64,000 nt of DNA, taken from positions 372,001-436,000 of the forward strand of contig NZ_QGGH01000003.1 of assembly GCF_003148495.1 (NCBI RefSeq). Direction: 5' to 3'. The notes under the pieces were generated by a model. That model was given only the letters and a program-made list of their open reading frames with translations, searched no databases and was not told the origin of the DNA. The translations under genes were made by a program, and so were the position numbers. This DNA is from Mesorhizobium loti (GTDB lineage: Bacteria; Pseudomonadota; Alphaproteobacteria; Rhizobiales; Rhizobiaceae). Positions 24,179 through 32,204 of the stretch are shown piece after piece; the first letter of the stretch is position 1; every line of letters starts with the position of its first letter.

Positions 24179-25492
24179 ATGGCGAACCAACGGCAATATC
24201 TCGAATGGCACGGGCAACAATGGAGGGTCCGCGTCAAGGTGCCGGCGCGCCTCCGGGATTTGATCGGGCGAGGCAAGCTTACTCACCCCCTCCACACCGC
24301 CGACCTCAAGGAAGCAGATGCCCGTAAATGGGCCATTGTGTCCAAACTCAAGGGCGCCATCGCAGCTGCCGAAAAGGTCTTGAGCACGAACGATCCGGTG
24401 GAGGCGGAGGCCTTGCGGCACAGGCTTTCCATGGACGATGAGGGCACCCAGTACGCTATCAATTTGCGGGCTCATGAACTTGAGAAGACCAAAGGCCTGG
24501 ACACGGCTAAAGCCTTCTTCGCCCTTGCCAGCGGACAGGTTACGCCGCTTGACCACCATGCAACCGAGTTCCTTAAGCACCAAGGTTACCGCCTCAAGTC
24601 CGAAGGGGACTTCCGAAGAGTGTTAGGGTGGGTTGGTGACTGGTTGCGGGATAGCCGGCTCCCTGTCGCACTCGAAGCTGTTGGACGTGTTGAGGCCGGT
24701 AGCTTTATCTCGGAATCACTAGTGGTGGGGAGAGGTCGGCAGAAGGCCACCGCCTATCTCGGCTTCATAAAGCAGTATTGGGTTTGGCTGCTTGGTAAGG
24801 GGCATTTGGTAGGGGAGAATCCGTGGGCAGGCCAATCGCTTCCATCAGCGCCCAGACAGCGGCGTGAGGCGGAACCTGACAAGGGCAAGCGGCCCTTTGC
24901 GGATAGCGAGGTAGCAACCCTACTGGCGGGTGATGCCGGCCCGCTGCTCAATGACCTGATGCCGGTCGGGGCGCTGAGCGGAATGCGGATCGAAGAGATT
25001 TGCCAGCTCCACGTTTCGGATTGCCGAGATGAGATGTTCAGCGTGTGGGCAGGGAAGACTGACAACGCCCGCCGCACCGTCCCGATCCACAGTGGCCTCA
25101 AGGAGATAGTAAAGCGACGCACGGTGGGCAAGAAGGACAGCGACTATCTGTTTGACGACTTGCCGCCCATCCCCAAGTCACGCGAGACGCGCTCCGATCC
25201 GGCCGCCAAGCAGTTCACACGGTATCGCCGCAAGGTGGGGGTGGATGAGCGTCCGAACGACAAGGCGAAGAGCAATGTGGACTTCCACTCATTCCGCCGC
25301 TGGTTCATCCGCAAGGCACGCGATGCCAAGCTTGCGGGCGCTGAGGGCTTTGACGAGTGGACTATCACGTGGGTGGTTGGCCATACGGATAGCGAACGCG
25401 CCAAGAGCCTTGATCTAAGCCAGCACGGTTACGCGGGGCAGGACCCAGAGAAGGCTAAGAGGGCGCTTGTGGAGGCAGTGAAGCTGCCCTAA
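24179..25492 (+). CDS. Tyrosine recombinase/integrase
   Basis: This site-specific recombinase would integrate and excise the element at the tRNA-Ser gene. The 437 residues have an N-terminal DUF6538-like segment (YLEWHGQQWRVRVKVPARLRD) and a core-binding domain. The catalytic domain shows Arg in SGMRIEEICQL near 269, His-x-x-Arg in FHSFRRWF near 370, His in VVGHTDSERA near 402, and the tyrosine nucleophile probably in SQHGYAGQ near 418. The ATG at 24179 is chosen over the 24146 frame start, because the latter runs through the GGGGCACC repeats. It points from attL into the element. Confidence 0.92.
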   Translation: MANQRQYLEWHGQQWRVRVKVPARLRDLIGRGKLTHPLHTADLKEADARKWAIVSKLKGAIAAAEKVLSTNDPVEAEALRHRLSMDDEGTQYAINLRAHELEKTKGLDTAKAFFALASGQVTPLDHHATEFLKHQGYRLKSEGDFRRVLGWVGDWLRDSRLPVALEAVGRVEAGSFISESLVVGRGRQKATAYLGFIKQYWVWLLGKGHLVGENPWAGQSLPSAPRQRREAEPDKGKRPFADSEVATLLAGDAGPLLNDLMPVGALSGMRIEEICQLHVSDCRDEMFSVWAGKTDNARRTVPIHSGLKEIVKRRTVGKKDSDYLFDDLPPIPKSRETRSDPAAKQFTRYRRKVGVDERPNDKAKSNVDFHSFRRWFIRKARDAKLAGAEGFDEWTITWVVGHTDSERAKSLDLSQHGYAGQDPEKAKRALVEAVKLP

Positions 25493-25499
25493 ACAGCCG

Positions 25500-26087
25500 T
25501 CACGGGTCCAGGATATTTCCGATGGAGCCTTGTAGGCTTTGCAAGAAACGTTTGCTTAGGTCGCGGTACTCGATGGCCTCCGCAGGAGTTATTGTTCCCT
25601 TAGAGTGAACTGCTGCATTTCGTGTCTCTCTCAGGCGCATATAAATCTGTAACAAGGAATCCGGGATCGCCCCTTCCCTTGCCAGCTTTTTCATAAAGTT
25701 CATGTGGTTGTTTGGTGTGTTGGATTCCGAGGGTGGCCGATCCCGCAAATGCTCCCGTATGAACTCTTCAATATCTTGATAAGCGCTCATAACTGCGGCC
25801 GACGGAAATTGCTGTGCCAAATCCAAGTAGGGGCCGTCTGCGCCTATTTGGGGCAGCGGATCGTGTTCTACGGTTGCTTCGGTTGCTTCACGAGTTGCCT
25901 CTAATTGCTCCGAAAACTTCGCGCTAGTTCCAGCCGGCCCAGTCACTTCACGGATTCGGTGCAGAAGGTCTGCTAGCCGCCCACGGAATAGAATGGCGAG
26001 TATCACTACCGCAGTTGGCCATGCTAGCGAGCCGATCAAGCCAGCAATAATCTCCACCAATTTCGCGCTGAAAGTATAACCGTCCAT
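25500..26087 (-). CDS. Membrane-anchored HEPN-like protein of unknown function
   Basis: The 195-residue protein has one N-terminal transmembrane helix (about residues 10-34, GLIGSLAWPTAVVILAILF) and a short helical linker. Its C-terminal domain includes RLRETRNAAVHSKGTITPAEA. Arg156-Asn-x-x-x-His161 matches the R-x4-H pattern of HEPN-fold RNases and DUF4145-like domains. It ends the minus-strand operon behind a trypsin-like protease (53-bp gap). A toxin or signalling role in defence is an inference from the motif and context. The ATG at 26087 is preferred over a GTG at 26105. Confidence 0.6.
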   Translation of the reverse strand: MDGYTFSAKLVEIIAGLIGSLAWPTAVVILAILFRGRLADLLHRIREVTGPAGTSAKFSEQLEATREATEATVEHDPLPQIGADGPYLDLAQQFPSAAVMSAYQDIEEFIREHLRDRPPSESNTPNNHMNFMKKLAREGAIPDSLLQIYMRLRETRNAAVHSKGTITPAEAIEYRDLSKRFLQSLQGSIGNILDP

Positions 26088-26140
26088 GTTGCCACCCCGG
26101 AACACCCTACAGGGTGAATCATCAACAACTCAGTCTATCG

Positions 26141-27112
26141 TCAATCTCGGTCCCAGGGCCGATAGGCCCAAGAAGATGATTTGCTGGCGGCGTCCGGAAT
26201 AAGAGCATCTCTCCCAATGATAACGCAAATCCGAGGGTCAAGGGTTGCCAAACTCTGAGGGGACTTGATGAGCCCCTCCGGCCAAACTGGCGCAATCCGA
26301 AAACCGAGGCAGGGCCAGAGAAGTGAGGCATATGACGGACCGTTGCCCTCGTCAGATTCGATGCTGGAGGAAAGAAGGCCGATGACCGCCCCGGTGACAT
26401 CGAAAACAGGTGCACCACTCATCGATCCTACAGTCTTCGCATCGATTTGAAAGCTTGGCCAGCGGATCATAACTCTATCCCGCCCCTGTTCATATATGTC
26501 GCTTACTTTTCCCCGTGCAACGTAACCGTGGCCCTCGAACTCGAAGTACTTTCCTCCGTCAAAAAGCGCACTTCTATCGAACCGAAAGCCCACTATCGTG
26601 ACGCTCTCACCGGTTCGCGGTGTGCGGGTTGTAAGAGTGGCTTGCTGATACGTTCGGTCATTTGGCAGCGCCGATGCGGCTTTTAGACACAATATGGCTA
26701 TATCGCTGTCCGCCGTGGTGATGCTCGCAACTGTCCAAAACATCATGTCGTTTTCACGTATCGCCGATAGTGTCAGCGCGGACTTGCCTTCTGCTAAGGA
26801 CTGCAAGTGCGGTTGAACCGTATGGGCTGCGGTTAGAGCGATACCGGGTGCTATCATTACAGCGGTGCCCTCCACCGTCAAAGTATCACCGATGCGCATT
26901 GTTAGCATCAGGATCACACCTCCGAAATAACCCCAGTTGTTGATGGTATTGAAACCCTCAGCAAAACCAGGGTCAACTGGGAAGGCAACCGGCTTGAAGT
27001 GGATCGTATCCCCGATTTCGGAACTCTTAGTGGGGTCCTCGGTGACTCTGCCTGTAGCCTGTTTACCTTGCTCCTTAGCCTGCCTTGTCAGACGGGCGCT
27101 TCCCTCGTCCAT
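26141..27112 (-). CDS. Cytosolic trypsin-like serine protease
   Basis: The 323-residue S1-fold protease has a complete triad: His97 in IALTAAHTV, Asp137 in DSDIAIL and Ser232 in GSMSGAPVF. No signal peptide or membrane helix is visible; the N-terminus is charged (MDEGSARLTRQAKEQG). It is therefore expected to work inside the cell, unlike typical DegP-type enzymes, and has no PDZ domain. It lies between two same-strand genes for membrane proteins. Intracellular trypsin-like proteases of this size occur as effectors in phage-defence islands, which is a plausible role here. AGAGGG precedes the start. Confidence 0.8.
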   Translation of the reverse strand: MDEGSARLTRQAKEQGKQATGRVTEDPTKSSEIGDTIHFKPVAFPVDPGFAEGFNTINNWGYFGGVILMLTMRIGDTLTVEGTAVMIAPGIALTAAHTVQPHLQSLAEGKSALTLSAIRENDMMFWTVASITTADSDIAILCLKAASALPNDRTYQQATLTTRTPRTGESVTIVGFRFDRSALFDGGKYFEFEGHGYVARGKVSDIYEQGRDRVMIRWPSFQIDAKTVGSMSGAPVFDVTGAVIGLLSSSIESDEGNGPSYASLLWPCLGFRIAPVWPEGLIKSPQSLATLDPRICVIIGRDALIPDAASKSSSWAYRPWDRD

Positions 27113-27232
27113 TTCAAAAGGCCCTCTTCAAATTGTGGGTCAAAAACGTGAGACACCATCTCGTGAGGGCGTCGGCGATCTTTTCCCCCCGTGCCCCTCC
27201 GGCGCTCCGTTTTGCTCCCTCCCGCTGCTGCC

Positions 27233-27883
27233 CTAGGGTCTGTTTGCCTTCTGTTTACTTTCTCCCACTCCTCCTTGTCCGTCGCGGACTGGCAACGCGC
27301 GGAGGCGCTCCGCCTGTGCCCAATCTTCAAGAATGCGAGCGATTTGCTTCTCGCGGCGGCGCGGGTCGATCACCAATTGGATTTGGCTCACGAAGTGTCG
27401 CCGACAGTCTTCCAGCTCATCTTTGAGTTCGGCAGTTGGTGTCCCGTCACTTAGATGGTCATAGGCAGCGACCAAACAGTCAAGAACGGGCTGTCTGATT
27501 CCCCGATAGGCAGGTTCCTTGTCGATGCCGTACTTGTCGGACCATTGGTTTGGAAAATACCAACGCCCTATGTCGATCAAGGCGCTTAGTTTGCTCAGCA
27601 CCGGAGCCCGCAGTCCTTCCCGAACGTGCGCCGCCTCGGAGATCGCGAAACAGACATCTTGTGCCCACTCGCGTACCGCATCGAAATGACTTTCCGTCCA
27701 AGTTCGCTGCTCTAAGACGTGCTGCTGCTTTAGCAACTCTGCGTTCTGTCGGGCGAGGTCGCGGTTTTCAAGGTTGGCGAGGTTCGCCCCACGGCTTTGC
27801 GCTGCTGCGATTAGCATCGCGATGATTGCCACGCCAACCGCAGCCCACGTCGCCAAATCGCCAGTTCCGATTGTTGTGGTCAT
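27233..27883 (-). CDS. Hypothetical membrane protein with coiled coil
   Basis: The 216-residue protein has one N-terminal membrane helix (ATWAAVGVAIIAMLIAAAQS, residues 11-30). A heptad-like stretch rich in Leu, Asn and Gln follows (NLENRDLARQNAELLKQQHVLEQ), and then a soluble helical domain. No family is recognised. It is the first gene of the minus-strand set with the protease and HEPN-like genes. Its start region is shared with the divergent serine recombinase gene and contains the GTCTCAC repeats, which may control both. The ATG at 27883 is preferred over the upstream frame start at 27901. Confidence 0.6.
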   Translation of the reverse strand: MTTTIGTGDLATWAAVGVAIIAMLIAAAQSRGANLANLENRDLARQNAELLKQQHVLEQRTWTESHFDAVREWAQDVCFAISEAAHVREGLRAPVLSKLSALIDIGRWYFPNQWSDKYGIDKEPAYRGIRQPVLDCLVAAYDHLSDGTPTAELKDELEDCRRHFVSQIQLVIDPRRREKQIARILEDWAQAERLRALPVRDGQGGVGESKQKANRP

Positions 27884-27927
27884 CACCCGAGCCCCCCTCA
27901 CCCATTACTAGCACAAATCTCCAGGGT

Positions 27928-28035
27928 GTCTCACTAGGGCAAGCCCATGTGAGTCTCGCACATTGTCGCCTAGGTGGTCTCACATGAATGGTATCTTGAC
28001 ATTCTGACTGTCAGTCTCACATAATGGTCTCACAT
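27928..28035. promoter_or_regulatory. Promoter and repeated GTCTCACAT operator-like sites between divergent genes
   Basis: GTCTCACAT occurs at 27977-27985, 28014-28022 and 28027-28035. Degenerate copies lie at 27928 and 27953. A TTGACA (27996) and CATAAT (28020) pair with 18-bp spacing forms a strong promoter for the serine recombinase gene. The palindrome CTGACTGTCAG (28004-28014) sits in its spacer. The repeats overlap the -10 region, so binding there would block transcription. Confidence 0.6.
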
Positions 28036-28058
28036 GATCCCCATGGAGACCCAATGTC

Positions 28059-28637
28059 ATGACCACAACCGCACTAGTCGGCTACGCCCGCACCTCCACC
28101 GCCGATCAAAAGGCAGGCCTTGAGGCTCAACTTCGCGACCTTGAGCAAGCGGGATGCACCAAGGTGTTCCGCGAAGAGATTTCCTCTGTGGCGACCAATC
28201 GGCCCCAGCTCGCCGCCATGCTTGAATGGGTGCGTGAAGGCGACACGTTGGTTGTGACCAAGCTCGACCGGCTAGCACGCTCCGTGGTCGATCTCGTGTC
28301 GATCACAGCGGCCTTAAAGACAAAGGGGGCAGGCCTTCGCATCCTGGCGATGAACCTCGACACCGCCACTCCCACGGGAAAGCTGATGTTGAACTTGCTG
28401 GGCTCAATCGCCGAATTCGAACGAGAGCTGATGCTTGAGCGGCAACGCGAGGGGATCGCCAAGGCACGGGCAGAGGGCAAGTATGCTGGGAGGCAGCCCA
28501 CCGCCCGCGCTAAGGCCGACGATGTGATGCGGCTGCGGGGTGAGGGAAAGTCAGTGGCGGATATAGTGGCGGCCCTGGCTATTAGCAGGGCGTCCGTCTT
28601 TCGCATTCTCGCCGACCGACCCAGTGCTGAGTCATAG
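28059..28637 (+). CDS. Serine recombinase (resolvase/invertase family)
   Basis: The 192-residue protein has the catalytic serine Ser13 in VGYARTSTADQ, the conserved KLDRLARS motif near 70 and FERELMLERQREGI near 127. A C-terminal helix-turn-helix follows (SVADIVAALAISRASVFRIL). It belongs to the small resolvase/invertase class. GGAG lies ten bases before the ATG. Operator-like GTCTCAC repeats upstream, and a related palindrome downstream at 28700, may be its recombination or control sites. Its task in the element (multimer resolution, inversion or regulation) is not evident. Confidence 0.92.
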   Translation: MTTTALVGYARTSTADQKAGLEAQLRDLEQAGCTKVFREEISSVATNRPQLAAMLEWVREGDTLVVTKLDRLARSVVDLVSITAALKTKGAGLRILAMNLDTATPTGKLMLNLLGSIAEFERELMLERQREGIAKARAEGKYAGRQPTARAKADDVMRLRGEGKSVADIVAALAISRASVFRILADRPSAES

Positions 28638-28699
28638 GGTTCTTGGCTTAGTCTTAGTATGTCTGACTGGATTTAGGATTAGATATATATATCAATAGC

Positions 28700-28710
28700 G
28701 GTCTCAGACC
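28700..28710. promoter_or_regulatory. Palindrome GGTCTCAGACC before a membrane protein gene
   Basis: This perfect 11-base palindrome shares the GTCTCA core with the repeats upstream of the recombinase gene. It lies after an AT-rich stretch (ATATATATAT) and 25 bp before the next gene, as an operator or resolvase site could. Confidence 0.4.
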
Positions 28711-28734
28711 CATGCTTGTCGTTGGAGCAACTTT

Positions 28735-29457
28735 GTGGCCGATTTGTCGAACTCCAGATTTAAGAAGGCGGTGAATTTTGCGACGATGAATTTTGCCGTC
28801 GTGTCCGCCACGGCGTTTGTTGTGGGGGTAATGACCGCAGCGTTATTCACTTCAGGATATCTCAGCGTCTTTGGGAGTGGGCTTATTTGGTTGGTGCAAT
28901 ATTCTGATCTAGTGAAAATCGGTCTCGTTGTAACCGTATTCCTTCTGGGATTTACGTGGCTCTCCGACAGCTACGCTTATATGATACTGGACCTATTTAA
29001 CGATGGTGTGTCTAGGAGGAGAAGAATAACAACCGGCCTGATTTTGTTGGGTGCTTTCGCGGCGTATATGGCACTGCAGTTTTATCTCGACCACACAGGT
29101 GGGAAAAATCGAATTGCGGAGCGTATTATATTTATATGCTTGGTTTTTTTCGCGGTCTATCTGATCGTCAGGTTTTCGAGGTTTAGTACGGATTTCTTTC
29201 AGGCGAATCCTAGAAGGATAGTGGGTGACTTGGTTTTTATGCTCCTGTTCATGACACTGTGCGGGGGTTATTTTGGGCAATACGTGAAGAACGACGCACG
29301 ATTCAAGGAAACCGTCTATCTGGATGACCGAATCTTGTACGACGCCGTGGTGGTTTTGTTTACCTCAGACTACGCTGTTTTTTGTGCTAGTGATGGGGCA
29401 GTGATAGTTGTGCCCGCATCGCGAATACGTGAAATCAGAGGCAAAAGCCAAATCTAG
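28735..29457 (+). CDS. Hypothetical multi-pass membrane protein
   Basis: The 240-residue protein has four to five hydrophobic segments: about residues 18-38, 52-72, 98-116, 128-145 and 162-180. A short soluble C-terminal domain follows, containing DYAVFCASDGAVIVVPASRIREI. No family is recognised. The start is GTG with GGAGCAAC just upstream; the same Shine-Dalgarno context recurs before two other element genes. Base composition is clearly lower in GC than the neighbours, which suggests recent transfer. Confidence 0.65.
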   Translation: MADLSNSRFKKAVNFATMNFAVVSATAFVVGVMTAALFTSGYLSVFGSGLIWLVQYSDLVKIGLVVTVFLLGFTWLSDSYAYMILDLFNDGVSRRRRITTGLILLGAFAAYMALQFYLDHTGGKNRIAERIIFICLVFFAVYLIVRFSRFSTDFFQANPRRIVGDLVFMLLFMTLCGGYFGQYVKNDARFKETVYLDDRILYDAVVVLFTSDYAVFCASDGAVIVVPASRIREIRGKSQI

Positions 29458-29462
29458 CTGCC

Positions 29463-30167
29463 ATGTGCAACCTCTACAACATCACCACGTCGCAAGAAGC
29501 CGTCCGCCAGTGGACCCGGACTTTGCGAGACATCTTGGGCAACCTTGAGCCGTCGATAGACATCTATCCCAACCGCCCCGGCCCCGTGGTCCGCAATGCG
29601 TTGGACGGGGAGCGGGAGCTTGCCAACCTGCTTTGGGGAATGCCGACACCCGTTGAGCGGATGAAGGGAAAGGCGGACTACGGCACCACGAATATACGCA
29701 ATCCCCAGTACAGCCATTGGCAGCAATATGTTGGCGTCGAGAACCGTTGCGTGGTGCCCGTGACGAGCTTCGCGGAGCCCAGCCCAACGCCCGGCGACAA
29801 GGACCCTGAGACAGGCATACAGCGAAACTATTGGTTCGCGCTGAATGAGGACCGCCCGCTTTTCTTCTTCGCTGGCCTCTGGACGCCATGGCATGGGGTC
29901 CGCAAGGTCAAGGACGGCCCCGGCAACTTCGAGCTTTACGGCTTCATGACTACCGCGCCAAACGCCCTGATCAAGCCAATTCACGAGAAGGCCATGCCGG
30001 TGATCTTGAGGACGCAAGAGGAAACCGAAACTTGGCTGACTGCGCCATGGTCGGAAGCGAAGCGGCTACAGCGCACGGCCCCGGATGATGCCCTTGTGAT
30101 TGTCGAGAAGCCGGCCACTCAGATCAAGTTTCCGCAGCAGGCTCCGGCTCAAGGGTCGCTGTTCTAA
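29463..30167 (+). CDS. SRAP-family abasic-site protein (YedK/HMCES-like)
   Basis: SRAP proteins covalently cap abasic sites in single-stranded DNA through their N-terminal cysteine. The 234 residues start MCNLYN, so Cys2 is exposed after Met removal. Other conserved positions are Asn77 in the TTNIRN segment, Glu105 in CVVPVTSFAEPSP, and His174 in IHEKAMPVIL. It acts in the cytosol on DNA damage, often under SOS control, although no clear SOS box is visible here. It begins six bases after the membrane protein stop and overlaps the end of a convergent unknown gene. Confidence 0.9.
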   Translation: MCNLYNITTSQEAVRQWTRTLRDILGNLEPSIDIYPNRPGPVVRNALDGERELANLLWGMPTPVERMKGKADYGTTNIRNPQYSHWQQYVGVENRCVVPVTSFAEPSPTPGDKDPETGIQRNYWFALNEDRPLFFFAGLWTPWHGVRKVKDGPGNFELYGFMTTAPNALIKPIHEKAMPVILRTQEETETWLTAPWSEAKRLQRTAPDDALVIVEKPATQIKFPQQAPAQGSLF

Positions 30168-30754
30168 GTTTGGGCGGGTCTGTCCCGTCCCAGGGAGTCA
30201 GCAGCAGCGGCGGCGGCGTAGTCAAAGGCTGCCCATGCGGTTGCTTTATCTGGGCCATATCCTTGGGGCTTGAGCATCAGGGCATGACAGTCACCGCGAC
30301 CGAAAAATGTCTTCAGCGGCTCTATGATCATTTCATAGCCAATGATGTGGGTATCCGATGCTCCAATCCCGTTGAGAATGTAGCCCGCCAAGTCAACAGG
30401 GTTCTGAGGATCGACGTTGCGTTCTGCATCCATAAACATGACATCAACAAAGCCACCGACTAGCCATCGCGGTCCACCGAAGTTCAGCCCTCTATCGAAC
30501 GCAGCACATTCACAGCCGCCCGACATCACCTTGGACACGGGGGCAGCGATCACACGCAACAGCTTTGCCAAGCCGGCGCTTTTTGTCGCTTCCGGTATCT
30601 CGCCGACGCGCTCGGGGTGGCCTCGCAGATCGATCCATCCATAGTTCATATTGCCGTTCGGGCGCTCCGCAGGGCCATACGGAACAAGAGTATTCGCGCT
30701 GAAACTTCGCGCAATTGTATACCCCTGTCCCTGAAACAGGATTTCGTGGTCCAT
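30164..30754 (-). CDS. Hypothetical protein
   Basis: This is a soluble-looking 196-residue protein starting MDHEILFQGQGYTIARSFSAN. No family or catalytic motif is recognised; a CECAAFDRG segment sits in the middle. AAGGG precedes the ATG at 30754. The longer frame to 31024 overlaps the next minus-strand gene and is not used. Its stop overlaps the convergent SRAP gene by four bases. Confidence 0.5.
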   Translation of the reverse strand: MDHEILFQGQGYTIARSFSANTLVPYGPAERPNGNMNYGWIDLRGHPERVGEIPEATKSAGLAKLLRVIAAPVSKVMSGGCECAAFDRGLNFGGPRWLVGGFVDVMFMDAERNVDPQNPVDLAGYILNGIGASDTHIIGYEMIIEPLKTFFGRGDCHALMLKPQGYGPDKATAWAAFDYAAAAAADSLGRDRPAQT

Positions 30755-30795
30755 GTGTCGCGCCCTTGCATCGGCCCCGGTAGCTAACCCTATAA

Positions 30796-31128
30796 TTATT
30801 GATCCCGCCAAATCACCCGCCTTACCATCTTTATTTCCACAAGCCGCCTCACGCGTATCTTCAGGCCCTCCGATGCGCTGGGCAGTAGGATATCTACGTC
30901 GAACTCCCGCCGCTTGCAGCGCTCGCACCGCATATGCCGCTCCACATCCCAGAACGGAATGTCCCCCACGAGCTTGAGAAGGTCCCCCGGCAGATAGTGG
31001 CGCGTGATGTTGCAGTTGTTGCACCGGACGCGGATTAGCTGACCAACCTCATGCGCTTTGCATAGGGTTTGCACGAGGCGGCGGGTATTTCGGGGCTGCT
31101 CTGGCATGAGGCAAAAATAGGAACGCAT
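30796..31128 (-). CDS. Small zinc-ribbon-like hypothetical protein
   Basis: The 110-residue protein has two Cys-x-x-Cys pairs (RCNNCNITRHYL and MRCERCKRREFD) spaced about 32 residues apart, a likely zinc ribbon. The C-terminus is basic. No family name is recognised. Two starts are possible (31128 and an ATG at 31107); neither has a good Shine-Dalgarno. It lies upstream of the 30164-30754 gene on the same strand, with a 41-bp gap. Confidence 0.55.
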   Translation of the reverse strand: MRSYFCLMPEQPRNTRRLVQTLCKAHEVGQLIRVRCNNCNITRHYLPGDLLKLVGDIPFWDVERHMRCERCKRREFDVDILLPSASEGLKIRVRRLVEIKMVRRVIWRDQ

Positions 31129-31207
31129 TCCTCACTGAGTCAATTCGCCCTTGACTCTTTTGTTCTGTTTTTGTTCACTGTCAGCACGAAGCTTTGGAGC
31201 AACCCCG

Positions 31208-31387
31208 ATGGACCACATTGTGACGCTGGACAGCCGCCAAGAAACCGCCCTCCAGACAATCGCTGACAAGTTCATTGCCCAGCACAAGGGCGACCCAGTG
31301 AAGGCGCTCAAGGAAATGATCGTGCTCAATGGTCATCTTCAGGATCGTATTGACGCGCTCACCACTCCGCGCCGCGCAGCCCGCTAG
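31208..31387 (+). CDS. Small helical protein A of a tandem pair
   Basis: The 59-residue protein contains LQTIADKFIAQHKGDPVKALKEMIVLNGHLQDRI. GGAGCAAC lies nine bases before the ATG. It resembles the next gene product: both have a helix, a Pro, then (V)KAL and an asparagine-anchored helix. Function is unknown; the size and pattern suit a small DNA- or protein-binding helical module. Confidence 0.6.
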   Translation: MDHIVTLDSRQETALQTIADKFIAQHKGDPVKALKEMIVLNGHLQDRIDALTTPRRAAR

Positions 31388-31399
31388 GAGCAACAACAA

Positions 31400-31609
31400 A
31401 TGGCCACGATGTATCTTGACGCTCAGTCCAAGGCGGAGCTGCATGCCGAAGCGGAGAAACTGATGGCACGCTACGAGAGCCCCCTTGAGACCGTGAAGGC
31501 GCTTATGGCCTACAACTGTGAGCTGGAAACCCAAATCCTCGCCCTCGCCCATCGGCATCCGGGACTGGTGGCAATCAGCTTTGATCCTACGCCGCCCGTG
31601 CTTGGTTGA
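31400..31609 (+). CDS. Small helical protein B of a tandem pair
   Basis: The 69-residue protein contains LMARYESPLETVKALMAYNCELETQILAL. It aligns in pattern with the upstream 59-residue protein, which suggests tandem duplication and divergence. GGAGCAAC precedes the ATG and overlaps the end of the first gene's stop region. Function is unknown. Confidence 0.6.
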   Translation: MATMYLDAQSKAELHAEAEKLMARYESPLETVKALMAYNCELETQILALAHRHPGLVAISFDPTPPVLG

Positions 31610-31622
31610 GAGTGGCCGCTCG

Positions 31623-31943
31623 ATGCACGACCTCATTGCTTTCATTGGCAGTAACGCGGCGTTGGTCATCGCCAACCCAGCGGCATTCGCCACGTTTGCC
31701 GTGCTGTTCGGAGGCGGTGGATTTGCTGTTGGGCGCTATTTCCTGACGGAGCGCATAGCCAATCTAGAAAGCCGAATTTCGCGGCGCGACGAGGAAATCA
31801 CAGACCTCAAGGCTAGGCAGAAAGCGCCAGAGCCGGAGGCCTCCACGGTGCCTCTATTCGAGATGACTGAGGTTCTTCCCCCTCCACCGCTCAACTTCAA
31901 CGGCCTTTTAGTCCAGCGGAAAGAGAGCCTCCATGTCAGATAA
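31623..31943 (+). CDS. Small membrane protein with coiled coil
   Basis: The 106-residue protein has one membrane helix (FATFAVLFGGGGFAVGRYFL, near residues 19-38). A charged coiled-coil segment follows (RIANLESRISRRDEEITDLKARQ) and then a Pro-rich tail. No family is recognised. It starts 14 bases after the previous stop and overlaps the next gene by 11 bases, so the four small genes look like one operon. Confidence 0.55.
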   Translation: MHDLIAFIGSNAALVIANPAAFATFAVLFGGGGFAVGRYFLTERIANLESRISRRDEEITDLKARQKAPEPEASTVPLFEMTEVLPPPPLNFNGLLVQRKESLHVR

Positions 31944-32196
31944 CTTGATGCCTCAGCAGAAGGCACCCAAGCTAATCGTTGTCACCGCCTTCGACCGCGA
32001 TGAGGCCGGCGACCTTCAGCCTGTCTTTGGGCCTACCGAGCAGCAGACAGAGGAGCGGGCGATAAGGACAGCAAAGGGCCTCGCGACGAAGCATGCCGGC
32101 GTCATTGCGTGGTCGCGTGATGCCAACCCCTCGCTCGGCGAATACGGGGAGCCCACGACGCTCTTTGTAGGTGGCGACGTGCCCGACATGGAGTAG
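31933..32196 (+). CDS. Small hypothetical protein
   Basis: The 87-residue soluble protein contains LIVVTAFDRDEAGDLQPVFGP and a KGLATKHAGVIAWSRDANP segment. This has the look of an alpha/beta fold of a small accessory protein. No family is recognised. The ATG has AAAGAGAG upstream and overlaps the preceding gene by 11 bases. Confidence 0.6.
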   Translation: MSDNLMPQQKAPKLIVVTAFDRDEAGDLQPVFGPTEQQTEERAIRTAKGLATKHAGVIAWSRDANPSLGEYGEPTTLFVGGDVPDME

Positions 32197-32204
32197 TCGG
32201 AACG

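Noticed and set aside
30164..31024. Longer 286-codon version of the 30164 gene
   Set aside because: The extra 90 residues overlap the zinc-ribbon gene and look like its antisense shadow; an ATG with AAGGG exists at 30754.
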